A stretch of DNA of 64,000 nt, taken from contig CAJXKC010000001.1 of NCBI GenBank assembly GCA_913055685.1, forward strand, positions 1,116,001 to 1,180,000, in the 5' to 3' direction. The position numbers were made by a program, and so were the translations under genes. This document shows positions 44,811 to 54,285 of this stretch, piece after piece (positions within the stretch are counted from its first letter, which is position 1; every line of letters starts with the position of its first letter). The stretch is from an uncultured Flavobacteriales bacterium. Its GTDB lineage: Bacteria > Bacteroidota > Bacteroidia > Flavobacteriales > Schleiferiaceae. The notes beneath the pieces were generated by a model. That model saw only the letters and a list, made by a program, of their open reading frames with translations, did not search any database and was not told the origin of the DNA.

Positions 44811-45557
44811 TTAGATCACTTTAGCTTCATCATGCAGGAGTTGTACTAACTCACTAACATTCTCTGCGTCGATCATTTTTACGGCACTTTTAGGAGCGGG
44901 CTTGCTGAAAGAACCCACGGAAGTTTTGGTCTCCGCATCAACGGCGGCTTTAACTTCTAATGGTTTCGTTCTTGCCTGCATAATTCCACGCATATTAGGA
45001 ATTCGTAAATCGCTTTCCTCAACTAAGCCTTTCTGACCGCCAATTACCAATGGTAAACTAGCGCTAAGCTTTTCTTTTCCACCATCGATTTCGCGAGTGA
45101 AATTAAATTCGGGTCCTTCACCATCCATACCAACACAGGCATTAACAAAGGGCCAATTTAAAAGAGCTGCTACCATACCCGGTACCTGTCCACCGTTATA
45201 ATCAATCGACTCACGACCAGCGATGATGAGGTCATAGCCGCCTTCCTGAGCCACAGCAGCAATTTGCTTGGCTACAAAAAAAGCATCGCTTGGCTCAGCG
45301 TCTACTCTAATAGCATTGTCTGCACCAATGGCAAGGGCCTTTCGTAAGGTAGGTTCAGTTTCGTTGCCGCCTACATTAAGTACGGTAACGGAAGCTCCCT
45401 TTTTTTCCTTCAGCCAGATGGCGCGAGTTAAACCAAATTCGTCGTAAGGATTAATCACAAACTGAACACCATTTTTGTCAAAGGCGCTATTGTCAGCTGT
45501 GAAGTTGATTTTTGAGGTAGTATCGGGTACGTGACTGATACAAACTAATACCTTCAT
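44811..45557 (-). CDS. etfB: Electron transfer flavoprotein beta subunit
   Basis: 248 residues. Typical EtfB features are KVLVCISHVPDT at the N-terminus, FVINPYDEFGLTRAIWLKE, the VDAEPSDAFFVAKQIAAV region, IIAGRESIDYNGGQVPGMVA and the DLRIPNMRGIMQARTKPLE recognition segment. It forms the AMP-containing partner of EtfA. The 171 bases upstream, facing divergent pdhB, show no strong -7 box for this gene; a weak TATTTTCG is the best candidate. Confidence 0.97.
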   Translation of the reverse strand: MKVLVCISHVPDTTSKINFTADNSAFDKNGVQFVINPYDEFGLTRAIWLKEKKGASVTVLNVGGNETEPTLRKALAIGADNAIRVDAEPSDAFFVAKQIAAVAQEGGYDLIIAGRESIDYNGGQVPGMVAALLNWPFVNACVGMDGEGPEFNFTREIDGGKEKLSASLPLVIGGQKGLVEESDLRIPNMRGIMQARTKPLEVKAAVDAETKTSVGSFSKPAPKSAVKMIDAENVSELVQLLHDEAKVI

Positions 45558-45701
45558 ATTTTATTTGAGTTCTGAGAAGTGATAAAGTCTTTGCCGCGAA
45601 AATAACCTAAAAATAGCCGCGGTCAAAATGCTATGCACGCATATTAAATGCAGAAATGCAGATAATCGTTCACAAGCTCCCTAAATTTTATTCGCCTTTA
45701 G

Positions 45702-45709
45702 TACTTTTG
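45702..45709 (+). promoter_or_regulatory. -7 box for pdhB
   Basis: TACTTTTG matches TAnnTTTG, 19 bases before the ATG. No -33 TTG at the usual spacing. Confidence 0.55.
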
Positions 45710-45728
45710 AGCCTTCAAAATTATTCCA

Positions 45729-46712
45729 ATGGGAAGAGTTATTCAGTTTAGAGAGGCAATTGCCGAAGCGATGAGCGAAGAAATGCGTCGCGATGAGACC
45801 ATTTATTTAATGGGTGAGGAAGTAGCCGAATACAATGGGGCCTACAAAGCCTCGAAGGGTATGTTGGATGAATTTGGTCCAAAACGCGTCTTGGATACGC
45901 CCATTGCCGAGCTTGGTTTTGCGGGTATTGGCGTGGGTTCAGCAATGAATGGCCTTCGTCCGATTGTGGAGTTTATGACTTTTAACTTTTCGATGGTAGC
46001 CATCGATCAGATTATTAATAATGCGGCTAAAATGTTCCAAATGAGCGGGGGGCAGTTTAATGTGCCTATCGTTTTCCGCGGACCGACTGCTTCTGCAGGG
46101 CAATTAGCAGCAACCCATAGTCAGGCTTTTGAGTCATGGTACGCCAATTGTCCCGGACTAAAAGTGGTAGTTCCAAGTAATCCTTACGATGCAAAAGGGT
46201 TACTTAAATCCGCTATCCGTGATAATGATCCAGTAATCTTTATGGAGTCGGAGCAGATGTATGGCGACAAGATGGAAGTTCCAGAGGAAGAATATTTAAT
46301 TCCTTTGGGTAAGGCTGATATTCGTCGCGCGGGTTCGGATGTAACCATCGTTTCCTTTGGTAAAATTATTAAGGAAGCCGATAAAGCAGCAGAGGAGTTA
46401 GCCAAAGAAGGCGTTGAATGTGAGATCATCGATTTACGCACCGTGCGTCCGATTGATTATGCAGCAGTAGTTGAGTCTTTAAAGAAGACCAACCGTATGG
46501 TTATTGTTGAAGAAGCCTGGCCATTAGGAAATATTTCTACCGAGCTCATTACCCATTGTCAGGAGCATGCTTTCGATTATATCGATGCGCCTATTATTCG
46601 CGTAAATACTGCAGATACTCCTATGGCTTATGCCCCAACTTTGGTAAAGGAGTTTTTACCTAATGCAGAGCGAATTATCAAAGCCGTTAATAAAGTTACT
46701 TACCGCGATTAA
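45729..46712 (+). CDS. pdhB: Pyruvate dehydrogenase E1 component, beta subunit
   Basis: 327 residues. Conserved E1-beta features: MGEEVAEYNGAYKASKGM, VLDTPIAELGFAGIGVGSA, FRGPTASAGQLAATHSQ, and DLRTVRPIDY in the C-terminal domain. It forms the alpha2beta2 E1 with PdhA, decarboxylating pyruvate with thiamine diphosphate and acetylating lipoyl-E2. The alpha subunit and E2 are not adjacent. It is monocistronic, with its own -7 box and a terminator. Confidence 0.95.
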   Translation: MGRVIQFREAIAEAMSEEMRRDETIYLMGEEVAEYNGAYKASKGMLDEFGPKRVLDTPIAELGFAGIGVGSAMNGLRPIVEFMTFNFSMVAIDQIINNAAKMFQMSGGQFNVPIVFRGPTASAGQLAATHSQAFESWYANCPGLKVVVPSNPYDAKGLLKSAIRDNDPVIFMESEQMYGDKMEVPEEEYLIPLGKADIRRAGSDVTIVSFGKIIKEADKAAEELAKEGVECEIIDLRTVRPIDYAAVVESLKKTNRMVIVEEAWPLGNISTELITHCQEHAFDYIDAPIIRVNTADTPMAYAPTLVKEFLPNAERIIKAVNKVTYRD

Positions 46713-46737
46713 TTAGCGTTTATCAAATGTTATTATA

Positions 46738-46770
46738 AGGCCGCTCCCTTTAGGTGAGCGGCTTTTTTTT
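46738..46770 (+). terminator. Terminator after pdhB
   Basis: A 7-bp GC stem (GCCGCTC / GAGCGGC) with a 9-base loop and an eight-T run. Confidence 0.85.
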
Positions 46771-46799
46771 CTAATTGAAAGCTTAAGCTTCCTTAATTC

Positions 46800-46830
46800 T
46801 TTGGCTGAAAGCCATTTTAGCGTACTTTTG
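46800..46830 (+). promoter_or_regulatory. hppA promoter with complete -33/-7 elements
   Basis: TTTG (46800-46803), a 19-base spacer, then TACTTTTG (46823-46830). This is the best full match to the Bacteroidota promoter consensus in the window, 38 bases before the hppA start. Confidence 0.7.
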
Positions 46831-46868
46831 CGCCCCTTAATACGTATCTAAATCAATCAATAAATACT

Positions 46869-49406
46869 ATGAACGACTGGTTAATGTATTTGGTTCCTGC
46901 ACTCGGAGTGGTTGGAATCTTGGTTATGCTGGTAAAATCTGCCTGGGTTAGTAAACAGAGTTCAGGTGAAAAAAACATGTCCGAATTAGCAGGTTATATT
47001 GCTGATGGAGCCATGTCATTCTTAAAAGCAGAGTGGAAAATCATGAGCTACTTCGTGATTATCGCAGGTATCCTTTTAGCTTATTCAGGAACCTTAGTGG
47101 AGCACTCTAGCCCAATCATTGCAATTGCTTTTGTAATTGGTGCAGTATTTTCTGCCTTAGCCGGTTATATTGGTATGCGTATCGCCACCAAGGCCAATGT
47201 GCGCACCACAGAAGCAGCACGTACCAGCTTGGTAAAAGCTTTAAAAGTATCCTTTACTGGTGGTTCAGTAATGGGTCTAGGTGTAGCGGGTTTAGCTGTA
47301 CTAGGACTAGGATCTTTATTTATAGTATTCTATTATTTATTCGTTCCTGAAGGAGCCGCTATCACTGGTGGTGAAATGAAAACCGCGATTGAAGTATTGG
47401 CTGGATTCTCTTTAGGTGCAGAATCAATTGCCCTATTTGCCCGTGTTGGTGGTGGTATTTATACCAAAGCTGCTGATGTAGGCGCCGACCTTGTAGGTAA
47501 AGTAGAAGCAGGGATTCCTGAGGATGATCCTCGTAACCCAGCTACTATTGCAGACAACGTAGGTGATAATGTTGGTGATGTTGCGGGTATGGGAGCTGAT
47601 TTATTCGGTTCTTATGTGGCAACCATTTTGGCTACTATGGTATTGGGTCAGGAAATTGCCTCTACTGATAATTTCGGAGGTATGGCTCCTATTTTATTGC
47701 CAATGGTAATTGCAGGCCTAGGTTTGATTTTCTCTATCATTTCGATGTCTTTCGTTCGCGTAAGCGGGGAAGAAAGCTCAGTACAAAAAGCACTTAACAT
47801 CGGTAACTGGTCTTCTATCATTTTTGTGGTAATCGCTTCTTATCCTCTAAGTATGTGGATGCTTCCAGAAAGCATGACCCTGCGTGGATATGAATTTGGA
47901 GCAATGGACGTATTTGTCGCCATTCTTATCGGCTCCATCGTAGGTGCCTTAATGAGTTGGATTACGGAGTTCTACACCGCTATGGGTAAGAAACCGGTTA
48001 ACTCAATTGTACAGCAGTCTTCTACGGGTCACGCTACCAACATTATCGGTGGTTTAGCCATGGGTATGCAGTCTACTGTAGTGCCAATCATTATTCTTGC
48101 TGCCGGTATCATCCTTTCTTACCACTTTGCTGGTTTATATGGTGTGGCAATTGCCGCTGCCGGTATGATGGCTACAACGGCCATGCAATTGGCGATTGAC
48201 GCTTTCGGTCCTATCGCTGATAACGCGGGAGGTATTGCGGAAATGAGTGGCTTACCAGAAGAAGTTCGTGGACGTACCGATAATTTGGACGCTGTAGGTA
48301 ACACTACCGCCGCGACTGGTAAAGGTTTTGCTATTGCTTCGGCAGCTCTTACTGCTCTTGCCTTATTTGCGGCCTTTGTGGGTATTGCAGGTATTGACGC
48401 TATCGACATTTACAAGGCTCCGGTATTGGCAATGCTATTCATTGGAGGTATGATTCCTTTCATCTTCTCTTCATTGGCGATTTCTGCCGTTGGTCGTGCT
48501 GCGATGGCAATGGTACATGAAGTACGTCGTCAGTTTAAAGAGATTCCAGGAATTATGGAACATAAGGCAACTCCCGAATATGAGAAGTGTGTAGAGATTT
48601 CTACCAATGCTTCGATCAGAGAAATGATGTTGCCAGGAGCCATTGCCTTAATTACTCCAGTAGTAGTTGGTTTTGGTTTTAATGGTGTATTTGAAGGAAC
48701 TTCTTCAGCAGAAATGCTTGGAGGTCTTTTAGCGGGCGTTACCGTGTCTGGTGTTTTAATGGGAATCTTCCAAAACAATGCCGGTGGTGCTTGGGATAAT
48801 GCTAAGAAATCCTTTGAGGCCGGAGTAGAAATTGATGGTAAAATGGAATACAAAGGTTCAGACGCTCACAAAGCTTCTGTAACTGGTGACACTGTTGGTG
48901 ATCCATTTAAAGATACTTCTGGTCCTTCTATGAATATCTTAATCAAATTAATGTCTATTGTTTCTTTGGTTATCGCTCCTCATATCAATGTTGGTGAAGC
49001 AGGTCACGGTAGTCACAGTGCTATGGCGATGGCTTCAACCGAAGAGATCCTGTCCATGACTGGTGACGTGGTAATGAGCGATTCTAAGGTGTCTGGTCAG
49101 GTAGATTTATTAGGACCTGAGTCACTTGGTGGTGAGGTTAGTATTAAAGCCTTCCGTTTTGACCTACCGGTTGAAGAAACTATTGTAGACCTTAAAGTTG
49201 AGCTTAACGCGGAAGAGGTATCAAAAGCTTTAGGTTCTCAATTTAATGCCGTAGTAGTAAATGCCAGTGAACTACACCGTGGTGTGGACGGGAAGTTTGG
49301 TGGTCCAGTTTTCCTAAGTTTAGATGGAAATGCTGTACCGGCCCAGATGAGAATGCAAATCTTAAGCGATAAAACCATCAGCGCAAGCTTAGCGATGATG
49401 CAATAA
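46869..49406 (+). CDS. hppA: Membrane-bound ion-translocating pyrophosphatase with C-terminal extension
   Basis: 845 residues with about 16 membrane helices in the first ~705. Pyrophosphate-site motifs are intact: [40 protein letters not shown] and a later [17 protein letters not shown]. The [10 protein letters not shown] segment has Ala (481) where K+-independent enzymes have Lys, indicating the K+-dependent class. It hydrolyses PPi and pumps H+ and/or Na+; which ion cannot be settled here. The last ~138 residues (from about [10 protein letters not shown]) are a soluble extension beyond the usual end, probably periplasmic. Confidence 0.95.
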   Translation: MNDWLMYLVPALGVVGILVMLVKSAWVSKQSSGEKNMSELAGYIADGAMSFLKAEWKIMSYFVIIAGILLAYSGTLVEHSSPIIAIAFVIGAVFSALAGYIGMRIATKANVRTTEAARTSLVKALKVSFTGGSVMGLGVAGLAVLGLGSLFIVFYYLFVPEGAAITGGEMKTAIEVLAGFSLGAESIALFARVGGGIYTKAADVGADLVGKVEAGIPEDDPRNPATIADNVGDNVGDVAGMGADLFGSYVATILATMVLGQEIASTDNFGGMAPILLPMVIAGLGLIFSIISMSFVRVSGEESSVQKALNIGNWSSIIFVVIASYPLSMWMLPESMTLRGYEFGAMDVFVAILIGSIVGALMSWITEFYTAMGKKPVNSIVQQSSTGHATNIIGGLAMGMQSTVVPIIILAAGIILSYHFAGLYGVAIAAAGMMATTAMQLAIDAFGPIADNAGGIAEMSGLPEEVRGRTDNLDAVGNTTAATGKGFAIASAALTALALFAAFVGIAGIDAIDIYKAPVLAMLFIGGMIPFIFSSLAISAVGRAAMAMVHEVRRQFKEIPGIMEHKATPEYEKCVEISTNASIREMMLPGAIALITPVVVGFGFNGVFEGTSSAEMLGGLLAGVTVSGVLMGIFQNNAGGAWDNAKKSFEAGVEIDGKMEYKGSDAHKASVTGDTVGDPFKDTSGPSMNILIKLMSIVSLVIAPHINVGEAGHGSHSAMAMASTEEILSMTGDVVMSDSKVSGQVDLLGPESLGGEVSIKAFRFDLPVEETIVDLKVELNAEEVSKALGSQFNAVVVNASELHRGVDGKFGGPVFLSLDGNAVPAQMRMQILSDKTISASLAMMQ

Positions 49407-49425
49407 GCGCTTTTAGCGAATATTT

Positions 49426-49462
49426 AAAGTCGGTTTATCTGCGGGTAAACCGACTTTTTTTT
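49426..49462 (+). terminator. Terminator after hppA
   Basis: A perfect 12-bp stem (AAAGTCGGTTTA / TAAACCGACTTT, 8-base loop) followed by a T-run. Confidence 0.9.
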
Positions 49463-49478
49463 GCTTGGAAAATGAGGT

Positions 49479-49513
49479 AAAAAAAATCTGGCCATCGGAA
49501 GAAGGCCAGATTT
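49479..49513 (-). terminator. Terminator of the deoxynucleoside kinase gene
   Basis: A 10-bp stem (AAATCTGGCC / GGCCAGATTT) followed on the minus strand by eight T residues; it faces the hppA terminator in the convergent gap. Confidence 0.85.
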
Positions 49514-49538
49514 CAAGCTTTTGAATTTAGCGTGAATA

Positions 49539-50153
49539 TTAGAAGAGGCCGTTTAATTCGGCGTCGATATTATTTATGATTTTCCCTAAATCCTCTGGGT
49601 CGTTCGCAAATTTGTTTTCATCTACATTAATGATGAGTAATTTGCCTTTATCGTAACCAGAAATCCAGGCTTCGTAGCGTTCGTTTAAGCGGTTTAGGTA
49701 ATCGATGCGAATATTGTTTTCGTAATCGCGTCCGCGCTTCTGGATTTGGTCTACCAAAGTGGGAATAGAAGCTCTTAGGTAAATCAATAAATCGGGTGCA
49801 GGAACAAATGATTCCATCAGCTCAAATAGCTCCTGATAATTTTCGAAGTCACGGCTAGGCATCAAACCCATAGCGTGTAAGTTGGGGGCGAAAATATGGG
49901 CATCTTCATAAATCGTACGATCCTGAATGATGTTCTTATTACCCTCCCGAATTTCTTTTACCTGTCGAAAACGGCTATTAAGGAAATAGATCTGCAGATT
50001 AAAAGACCAACGCTGCATTTCTCGGTAAAAATCATCTAGATAGGGATTGTCCTCCACATCTTCAAAATGGGGAGTCCAGTTGTAATGCTTCGCAAGAAGT
50101 CTGGTTAAAGTTGTTTTTCCTGATCCGATATTTCCCGATACAGCAATATGCAT
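49539..50153 (-). CDS. Deoxynucleoside kinase
   Basis: 204 residues from ATG 50153; a GTG six codons upstream is the alternative. Walker A GNIGSGKTTL near the N-terminus, the substrate-binding EDVEDNPYLDDFY, DRTIYEDAHIFA and the LID-type KRGRDYENNI mark the dNK/dGK/dCK family, which phosphorylates deoxynucleosides to monophosphates for salvage. Specificity is not readable. A second, more distant copy lies at 57290-57895. It has its own -7 box and terminator. Confidence 0.93.
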   Translation of the reverse strand: MHIAVSGNIGSGKTTLTRLLAKHYNWTPHFEDVEDNPYLDDFYREMQRWSFNLQIYFLNSRFRQVKEIREGNKNIIQDRTIYEDAHIFAPNLHAMGLMPSRDFENYQELFELMESFVPAPDLLIYLRASIPTLVDQIQKRGRDYENNIRIDYLNRLNERYEAWISGYDKGKLLIINVDENKFANDPEDLGKIINNIDAELNGLF

Positions 50154-50172
50154 GGTCGATTTTTTAAGCACA

Positions 50173-50180
50173 CAAATCTA
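50173..50180 (-). promoter_or_regulatory. -7 box for the deoxynucleoside kinase
   Basis: TAGATTTG on the minus strand matches TAnnTTTG, 19 bases upstream of ATG 50153 and just beyond the alternative GTG, which supports the ATG. Confidence 0.5.
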
Positions 50181-50215
50181 AGCTTTATCCCGAAAAAATC
50201 CGGCTTCAAAGGGGC

Positions 50216-51019
50216 TTAATCGAAGCGATATAAATAGAGCTTGTCTTCAAGCCAGAAATAAAGGCTGAGGTCTTTAAGAATGATTTTCTTAACGCCATCG
50301 AGCGGACAAATAAATTTTTGAACCCGTTTGGAATTGTCTATGGGATAGAGTTTTAGGAGTCCTTTATTATTCAGACTAATCCAGCGGCGATTGTCGAAAT
50401 CAAAGCTGTGAATGGTGTCCTTGTCGTAGATAATTTCCCTTTTTGCTCCTAAGGCATCAAAACTTATAAACCCTTGGTGCTCGATATAAATGATACTGTA
50501 ATTAAAGCCTGAAATAAGTGCGTTTACTTGCGGTTTGTCTAGTGGCAGTTGACTAATAATAGGGCTGGCATTAACAATGCGTTGTTCCGTAAGGGAATAT
50601 TGAAAAAGCCGATCAGCACTCTGGTCATAAACCCAAAAGCGGTTTTGGTCGGAGTAGGCTACTAATTTGGGATCATTGAAGCCTAAATTAAGCATGGATA
50701 AACTCTGACTCTCATTGAGGCGGTTGTCCAAAATTCGCAGCTGATTAAAATCTGCGTAGTAAATCATAGGGTTAAGGGCATTGAGAACATCAACCTGATC
50801 GATAGCGCCATAACTAGGGTCAGCAAAACTGGACAGGAATTTTCCTTTAGGGTCTAGTTTACGAATTTCCGTTCCCAAAACTGCGTAGATGTTCCCGAAC
50901 TGATCTACTTCAATATTGTCGGCATTCTTGGGCAGATCAATGGTTTTGTGGTGAACCAAGCCCTGGGCAGAACCCAGAAAAATACCCAGGCAAAACAGGA
51001 TGCTAGTTAGACCTTTCAT
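50216..51019 (-). CDS. Secreted protein of unknown function, beta-propeller-like
   Basis: 267 residues with a signal peptide (~1-18). The sequence has repeated short beta segments of the type NIEVDQFGNIYAVLGTEIRK, RFWVYDQSADRLFQYS and RRWISLNNKGLLKLYP, suggesting a small propeller-like fold of the NHL/SMP type. No catalytic motif is recognisable. Its ATG overlaps the GH3-family stop by 4 bases (ATGA-type coupling), so the two are translated together and may act together. No function is proposed. Confidence 0.75.
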   Translation of the reverse strand: MKGLTSILFCLGIFLGSAQGLVHHKTIDLPKNADNIEVDQFGNIYAVLGTEIRKLDPKGKFLSSFADPSYGAIDQVDVLNALNPMIYYADFNQLRILDNRLNESQSLSMLNLGFNDPKLVAYSDQNRFWVYDQSADRLFQYSLTEQRIVNASPIISQLPLDKPQVNALISGFNYSIIYIEHQGFISFDALGAKREIIYDKDTIHSFDFDNRRWISLNNKGLLKLYPIDNSKRVQKFICPLDGVKKIILKDLSLYFWLEDKLYLYRFD

Positions 51020-52527
51020 TGTAAAGCGATAAGTTCTTCGACATACTGTCGACTATTGCTTAAGCGAGGCACTTTGTTTTGACCACCCAATTTGCCTTTC
51101 TGTTTTAACCAGTCGTAGAATAAGCCGGGTCGACCCTTAATAATTTCCAACTGTCGTAAGGCCATGCCCTTATGCCTCTTGGCCTCATAGTCGCTATTCA
51201 AATCGCAAAGGCTTTGATCCAGCAGTTTTGCAAATTCATCCAAATCTTGCGGCTCTTGGTCAAATTCAATAACCCATTGATGCGCCCCGCTTTCTTTGTG
51301 ATCCATGAAGATTGGCGCGGCGGTAAACTCCTTTACTTGGGCGCCAGTGGCATTACAGGCTTTTTGCAGTCCAGCTTCGGCATTTTCAATTATTAATTCT
51401 TCGCCAAAGACATTTATAAAATGCTTGGTACGACCAGTAATCTTAAATCGGTAGGGACTCAAAGAGCTAAAGCGGATAGTGTCTCCAATTAAATAACGCC
51501 ATAAACCCGCATTAGTGGAAATCACTACTGCATAATTGACCCCTAATTCCACTTCTTCTAGACTTACCGTTTTTGAATCGGTGCCCGCAAATTGATCCAT
51601 GGGGATAAACTCGTAGTAGATGCCATAATCCAGCATTAATAGCATTTCTCCTGCGTCCGCTTGATCTTGGATGCCAAAGAAGCCTTCCGATGCATTATAG
51701 GTTTCGATATAATTGATGTCCTTGCCAATTATTTCATTGAATTTTTGACGGTAGGGTTCAAAGCTTACCCCGCCGTGCATATACAACTCTAGATTAGGCC
51801 AGACATCAGAAATGTATTTTTTGCCGCTTATTTCGAGCACGCGGTGCATTAATATCATCATCCAAGAAGGAACACCGGCAAGACTGCGTACATCTTCCCG
51901 CATAGAGGTAGTGGACATCGCCTCAATCTTCTCCTCCCATTCGGTCATAAGACTAATCTTATTATTGGGTGTACTGCGCATTTCTACCCAAAAGGGAAGG
52001 TTTTCGATAATGATAGCCGAAACATCTCCATAATAAGTGTTGATCTTTTCATTGTCAACGAAAGTGCTCCCGCCTAGCCTTAGGTTCATACCTCCGAAAA
52101 TCTCCGTTTCGGGATAAAGATTACAGTAGATACTAAGCAGGTCTTTGCCTCCTTTAAAGTGACAATCTTCTATGGCCTCACTACTTACCGGCAGAAATTT
52201 GCTTTTACTGCTGGTAGTACCCGATGATTTAGCGAACCATTTAATTTCTCCCGGCCATAGAATATCGGGAATGCCTTGTCGCAAGCGATTGATTTCTGGC
52301 TCGAGGTCTTCGTAAGTGCTCAATGGTACCCTTTCTTGAAAATCTTCGGAGCGCTCAATTTCATCGAAACGATACTTTTTACCCCATTCGGTTTCACTCG
52401 CACTTGCTAGTAATTGGGCTAATACCTCGGCTTGTACCTCATGAGGGTATTTCATGAATAGCTCCAGCTGGTGATAGCGCTTCTTCATGCGCCAACTTAA
52501 AAATGAATTTACCAGGTCGAGCTTCAT
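51016..52527 (-). CDS. GH3-family acyl-adenylate/amido synthetase-like protein
   Basis: 503 residues over the whole GH3 fold. ATP-binding signature AKSSGTTSSKSKFLPVS (~99-115), then the MHGGVSFEPYRQKF and ETYNASEGFFGIQD motifs (~255-300), and GLWRYLIGDTIRFSSLSPYRF (split) before the C-terminal domain with KHFINVFGEELIIENAE. In plants GH3 enzymes adenylate hormones such as auxin or jasmonate and join them to amino acids. The bacterial family is common in Bacteroidota and its substrates are unknown. It overlaps the downstream secreted-protein gene. Confidence 0.92.
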   Translation of the reverse strand: MKLDLVNSFLSWRMKKRYHQLELFMKYPHEVQAEVLAQLLASASETEWGKKYRFDEIERSEDFQERVPLSTYEDLEPEINRLRQGIPDILWPGEIKWFAKSSGTTSSKSKFLPVSSEAIEDCHFKGGKDLLSIYCNLYPETEIFGGMNLRLGGSTFVDNEKINTYYGDVSAIIIENLPFWVEMRSTPNNKISLMTEWEEKIEAMSTTSMREDVRSLAGVPSWMMILMHRVLEISGKKYISDVWPNLELYMHGGVSFEPYRQKFNEIIGKDINYIETYNASEGFFGIQDQADAGEMLLMLDYGIYYEFIPMDQFAGTDSKTVSLEEVELGVNYAVVISTNAGLWRYLIGDTIRFSSLSPYRFKITGRTKHFINVFGEELIIENAEAGLQKACNATGAQVKEFTAAPIFMDHKESGAHQWVIEFDQEPQDLDEFAKLLDQSLCDLNSDYEAKRHKGMALRQLEIIKGRPGLFYDWLKQKGKLGGQNKVPRLSNSRQYVEELIALQ

Positions 52528-52559
52528 ATATACCGTATTTTAGCGATGAAAATTAAGGA

Positions 52560-53366
52560 ATGGATTTTTTACTTACACTCGAAAAAATGCCTACTTGGCT
52601 GGCTGAAGATAATGAAGCCCAATATATTCTGAAAGCAGATCAGGATTTCATTAAACTTCACCATTTAATTGGTCGGCAAATTACAATAGAATTCCAGAAC
52701 CAAAAGTTTTGCGCCCACTGCGGAAATCAATTTGCAGACTTATTTCGGATGGGCTTTTGCCGCAATTGTTTTTTTACCGCTCCCGAGGCTGGTGAAAGCA
52801 TTATTAGGCCCGAACTAAGTAGAGCCCACGAAGGGATTGAGGACCGTGATCTAGAGTATGAAAAGTCTTATCAGCTGCAAAAGCACGTGGTCTACCTTGC
52901 GAATAGCGGAGACTTAAAAGTGGGGGTAACGAGGGCAGCGCAAAAGGTAAACCGTTGGATAGATCAAGGGGCTTCGCAGGCCATTGTTTTTGCTGAGACC
53001 GATAATCGATTTCAAGCTGGTCAGATTGAAGTTGCTATGAAGTCATATTTGGGCGATAAAACGCCTTGGCAGCGGATGTTAAAGAATGATATCCCTGAAA
53101 TAGATTTGCTTAGTGAAAAGCATCGCTTACGCGACAAATTAGAGGGTGAATTGGCCCAGTTTTACTCGGAAGACGATCATGTGCAGCAAATCAATTATCC
53201 GGTGCAAGAATATCCCTTGAAGGTCAGTTCCTTAAATCTAGACAAGGAAGGGAAAATCGAAGCAGTATTAAAAGGGGTGCGCGGCCAATACTTAATTTTC
53301 GAGGGCGCTAAAGTTTTTAATGTTCGGGCCAATACGGGTTACCGAATTAGTCTCTCCTACTCTTAA
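52560..53366 (+). CDS. DUF2797 protein: zinc-finger plus GIY-YIG-like region
   Basis: 268 residues. A four-cysteine zinc site (Cys51, Cys54, Cys67, Cys70; FCAHCGNQF ... GFCRNCFF) is followed by QLQKHVVYLANSGDLKVGVT (~104-123), which resembles the opening strands of a GIY-YIG fold (VYLA ... LKVGVTR). The remaining part is helical, then beta-rich. The family is uncharacterised; a nucleic-acid role is an inference from the two motifs. It overlaps the convergent LPG-synthase-like gene by 20 bases, the longest convergent overlap in the window. Confidence 0.88.
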   Translation: MDFLLTLEKMPTWLAEDNEAQYILKADQDFIKLHHLIGRQITIEFQNQKFCAHCGNQFADLFRMGFCRNCFFTAPEAGESIIRPELSRAHEGIEDRDLEYEKSYQLQKHVVYLANSGDLKVGVTRAAQKVNRWIDQGASQAIVFAETDNRFQAGQIEVAMKSYLGDKTPWQRMLKNDIPEIDLLSEKHRLRDKLEGELAQFYSEDDHVQQINYPVQEYPLKVSSLNLDKEGKIEAVLKGVRGQYLIFEGAKVFNVRANTGYRISLSYS

Positions 53367-54285
53367 TCCGCGCTAATTCAGACTTCTTTAGGGTGGACAA
53401 ACCAACAAGCGCTGGGATGGCCCAATTAAAGGCCCATACGATGGTAGTGGCGATGGCCATGCCAAAGCTTTGGTCCGAAAAGAGCTCGAAAAAATAAAGC
53501 GATAAAGTTCCTTTTATGAGAAAGTCTAAGCCCGTGTAGCTGGGAATAAGCGCGCTTACAAAGAAGTAGACTGGGAGACTTAAAACCAAAGTAAGGTTTA
53601 ACTCACTTATCCCTAAGCCCCAAATGACCACTCCTAATTGAGAAGAGTAAATAAGGAAGCGCAGGCCGTTTATTCCTAGAACCTCAATTTTAGATGGAAT
53701 ACTGGGTTGGCCGGGTATCAGGTAGTCTTTAAAATGACGTTTACCCCATTGGTATTTTGCCAATAGGCTTATCCATCGCTCTAACTGAAGGTAAAGGATA
53801 AATAAGAGTCCCATAATAATAAAGCTGCCCACCTTTAAGGGTGTTGCCCATTGGCTAAACAAAAAAGGGAACAAGCTAAAGCTGATGATGGCCTTAGAAA
53901 ACAACTTTGGAGCGTGGGTCCAGAAGGTCAAGAATAAAGCTTTTTTACGATGTTCAGGGTCTTCTTGAATAATGTATCGACCGACAAGCTCACCGCTGTT
54001 TAAGGGACTAATAAATGCAAGCCCGTAGCACTTCAGATTATGCTGAATGGCTTCCCTCAAGTTAATTTCACGTAAGCAGGATTGGACAACTTGCCAGGCT
54101 TTCGCGTCCAATAGGAGGTTTATTAAGCCTAAACCTACAAATGCTATGAATGCAATTAGCGTGTCTTGGCCCCAGCTAAGTTCAACTTGGCTAAAATCAA
54201 CCTGACTCAATTTCTGTATCAGGAAATAGAGTGCTAATCCAATCAATCCAAACTTTAAGATGGGATAGAGGACCTTTTTTACCAT
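53347..54285 (-). CDS. Lysylphosphatidylglycerol synthase-like membrane protein (UPF0104)
   Basis: 312 residues with about 7-8 membrane helices. The conserved segment HNLKCYGLAFISPLNSGELV (~103-122) and later PSYTGLDFLIKGTLSLYFF are typical of the UPF0104/LPG-synthase TM family. Only the membrane flippase-like part is present; there is no C-terminal aminoacyltransferase domain. It is the last gene of an overlapping minus-strand run (sppA, YhhQ-like, this gene) and shares 7 bases with the preceding gene. The lipid substrate is unknown. Confidence 0.85.
   Translation of the reverse strand: MVKKVLYPILKFGLIGLALYFLIQKLSQVDFSQVELSWGQDTLIAFIAFVGLGLINLLLDAKAWQVVQSCLREINLREAIQHNLKCYGLAFISPLNSGELVGRYIIQEDPEHRKKALFLTFWTHAPKLFSKAIISFSLFPFLFSQWATPLKVGSFIIMGLLFILYLQLERWISLLAKYQWGKRHFKDYLIPGQPSIPSKIEVLGINGLRFLIYSSQLGVVIWGLGISELNLTLVLSLPVYFFVSALIPSYTGLDFLIKGTLSLYFFELFSDQSFGMAIATTIVWAFNWAIPALVGLSTLKKSELARIKSRRD

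Noticed and set aside
51016-52527. Recent plant-to-bacterium transfer of GH3
   Set aside because: GH3-family proteins are widespread in Bacteroidota, and the gene matches its surroundings in style; no sign of transfer.
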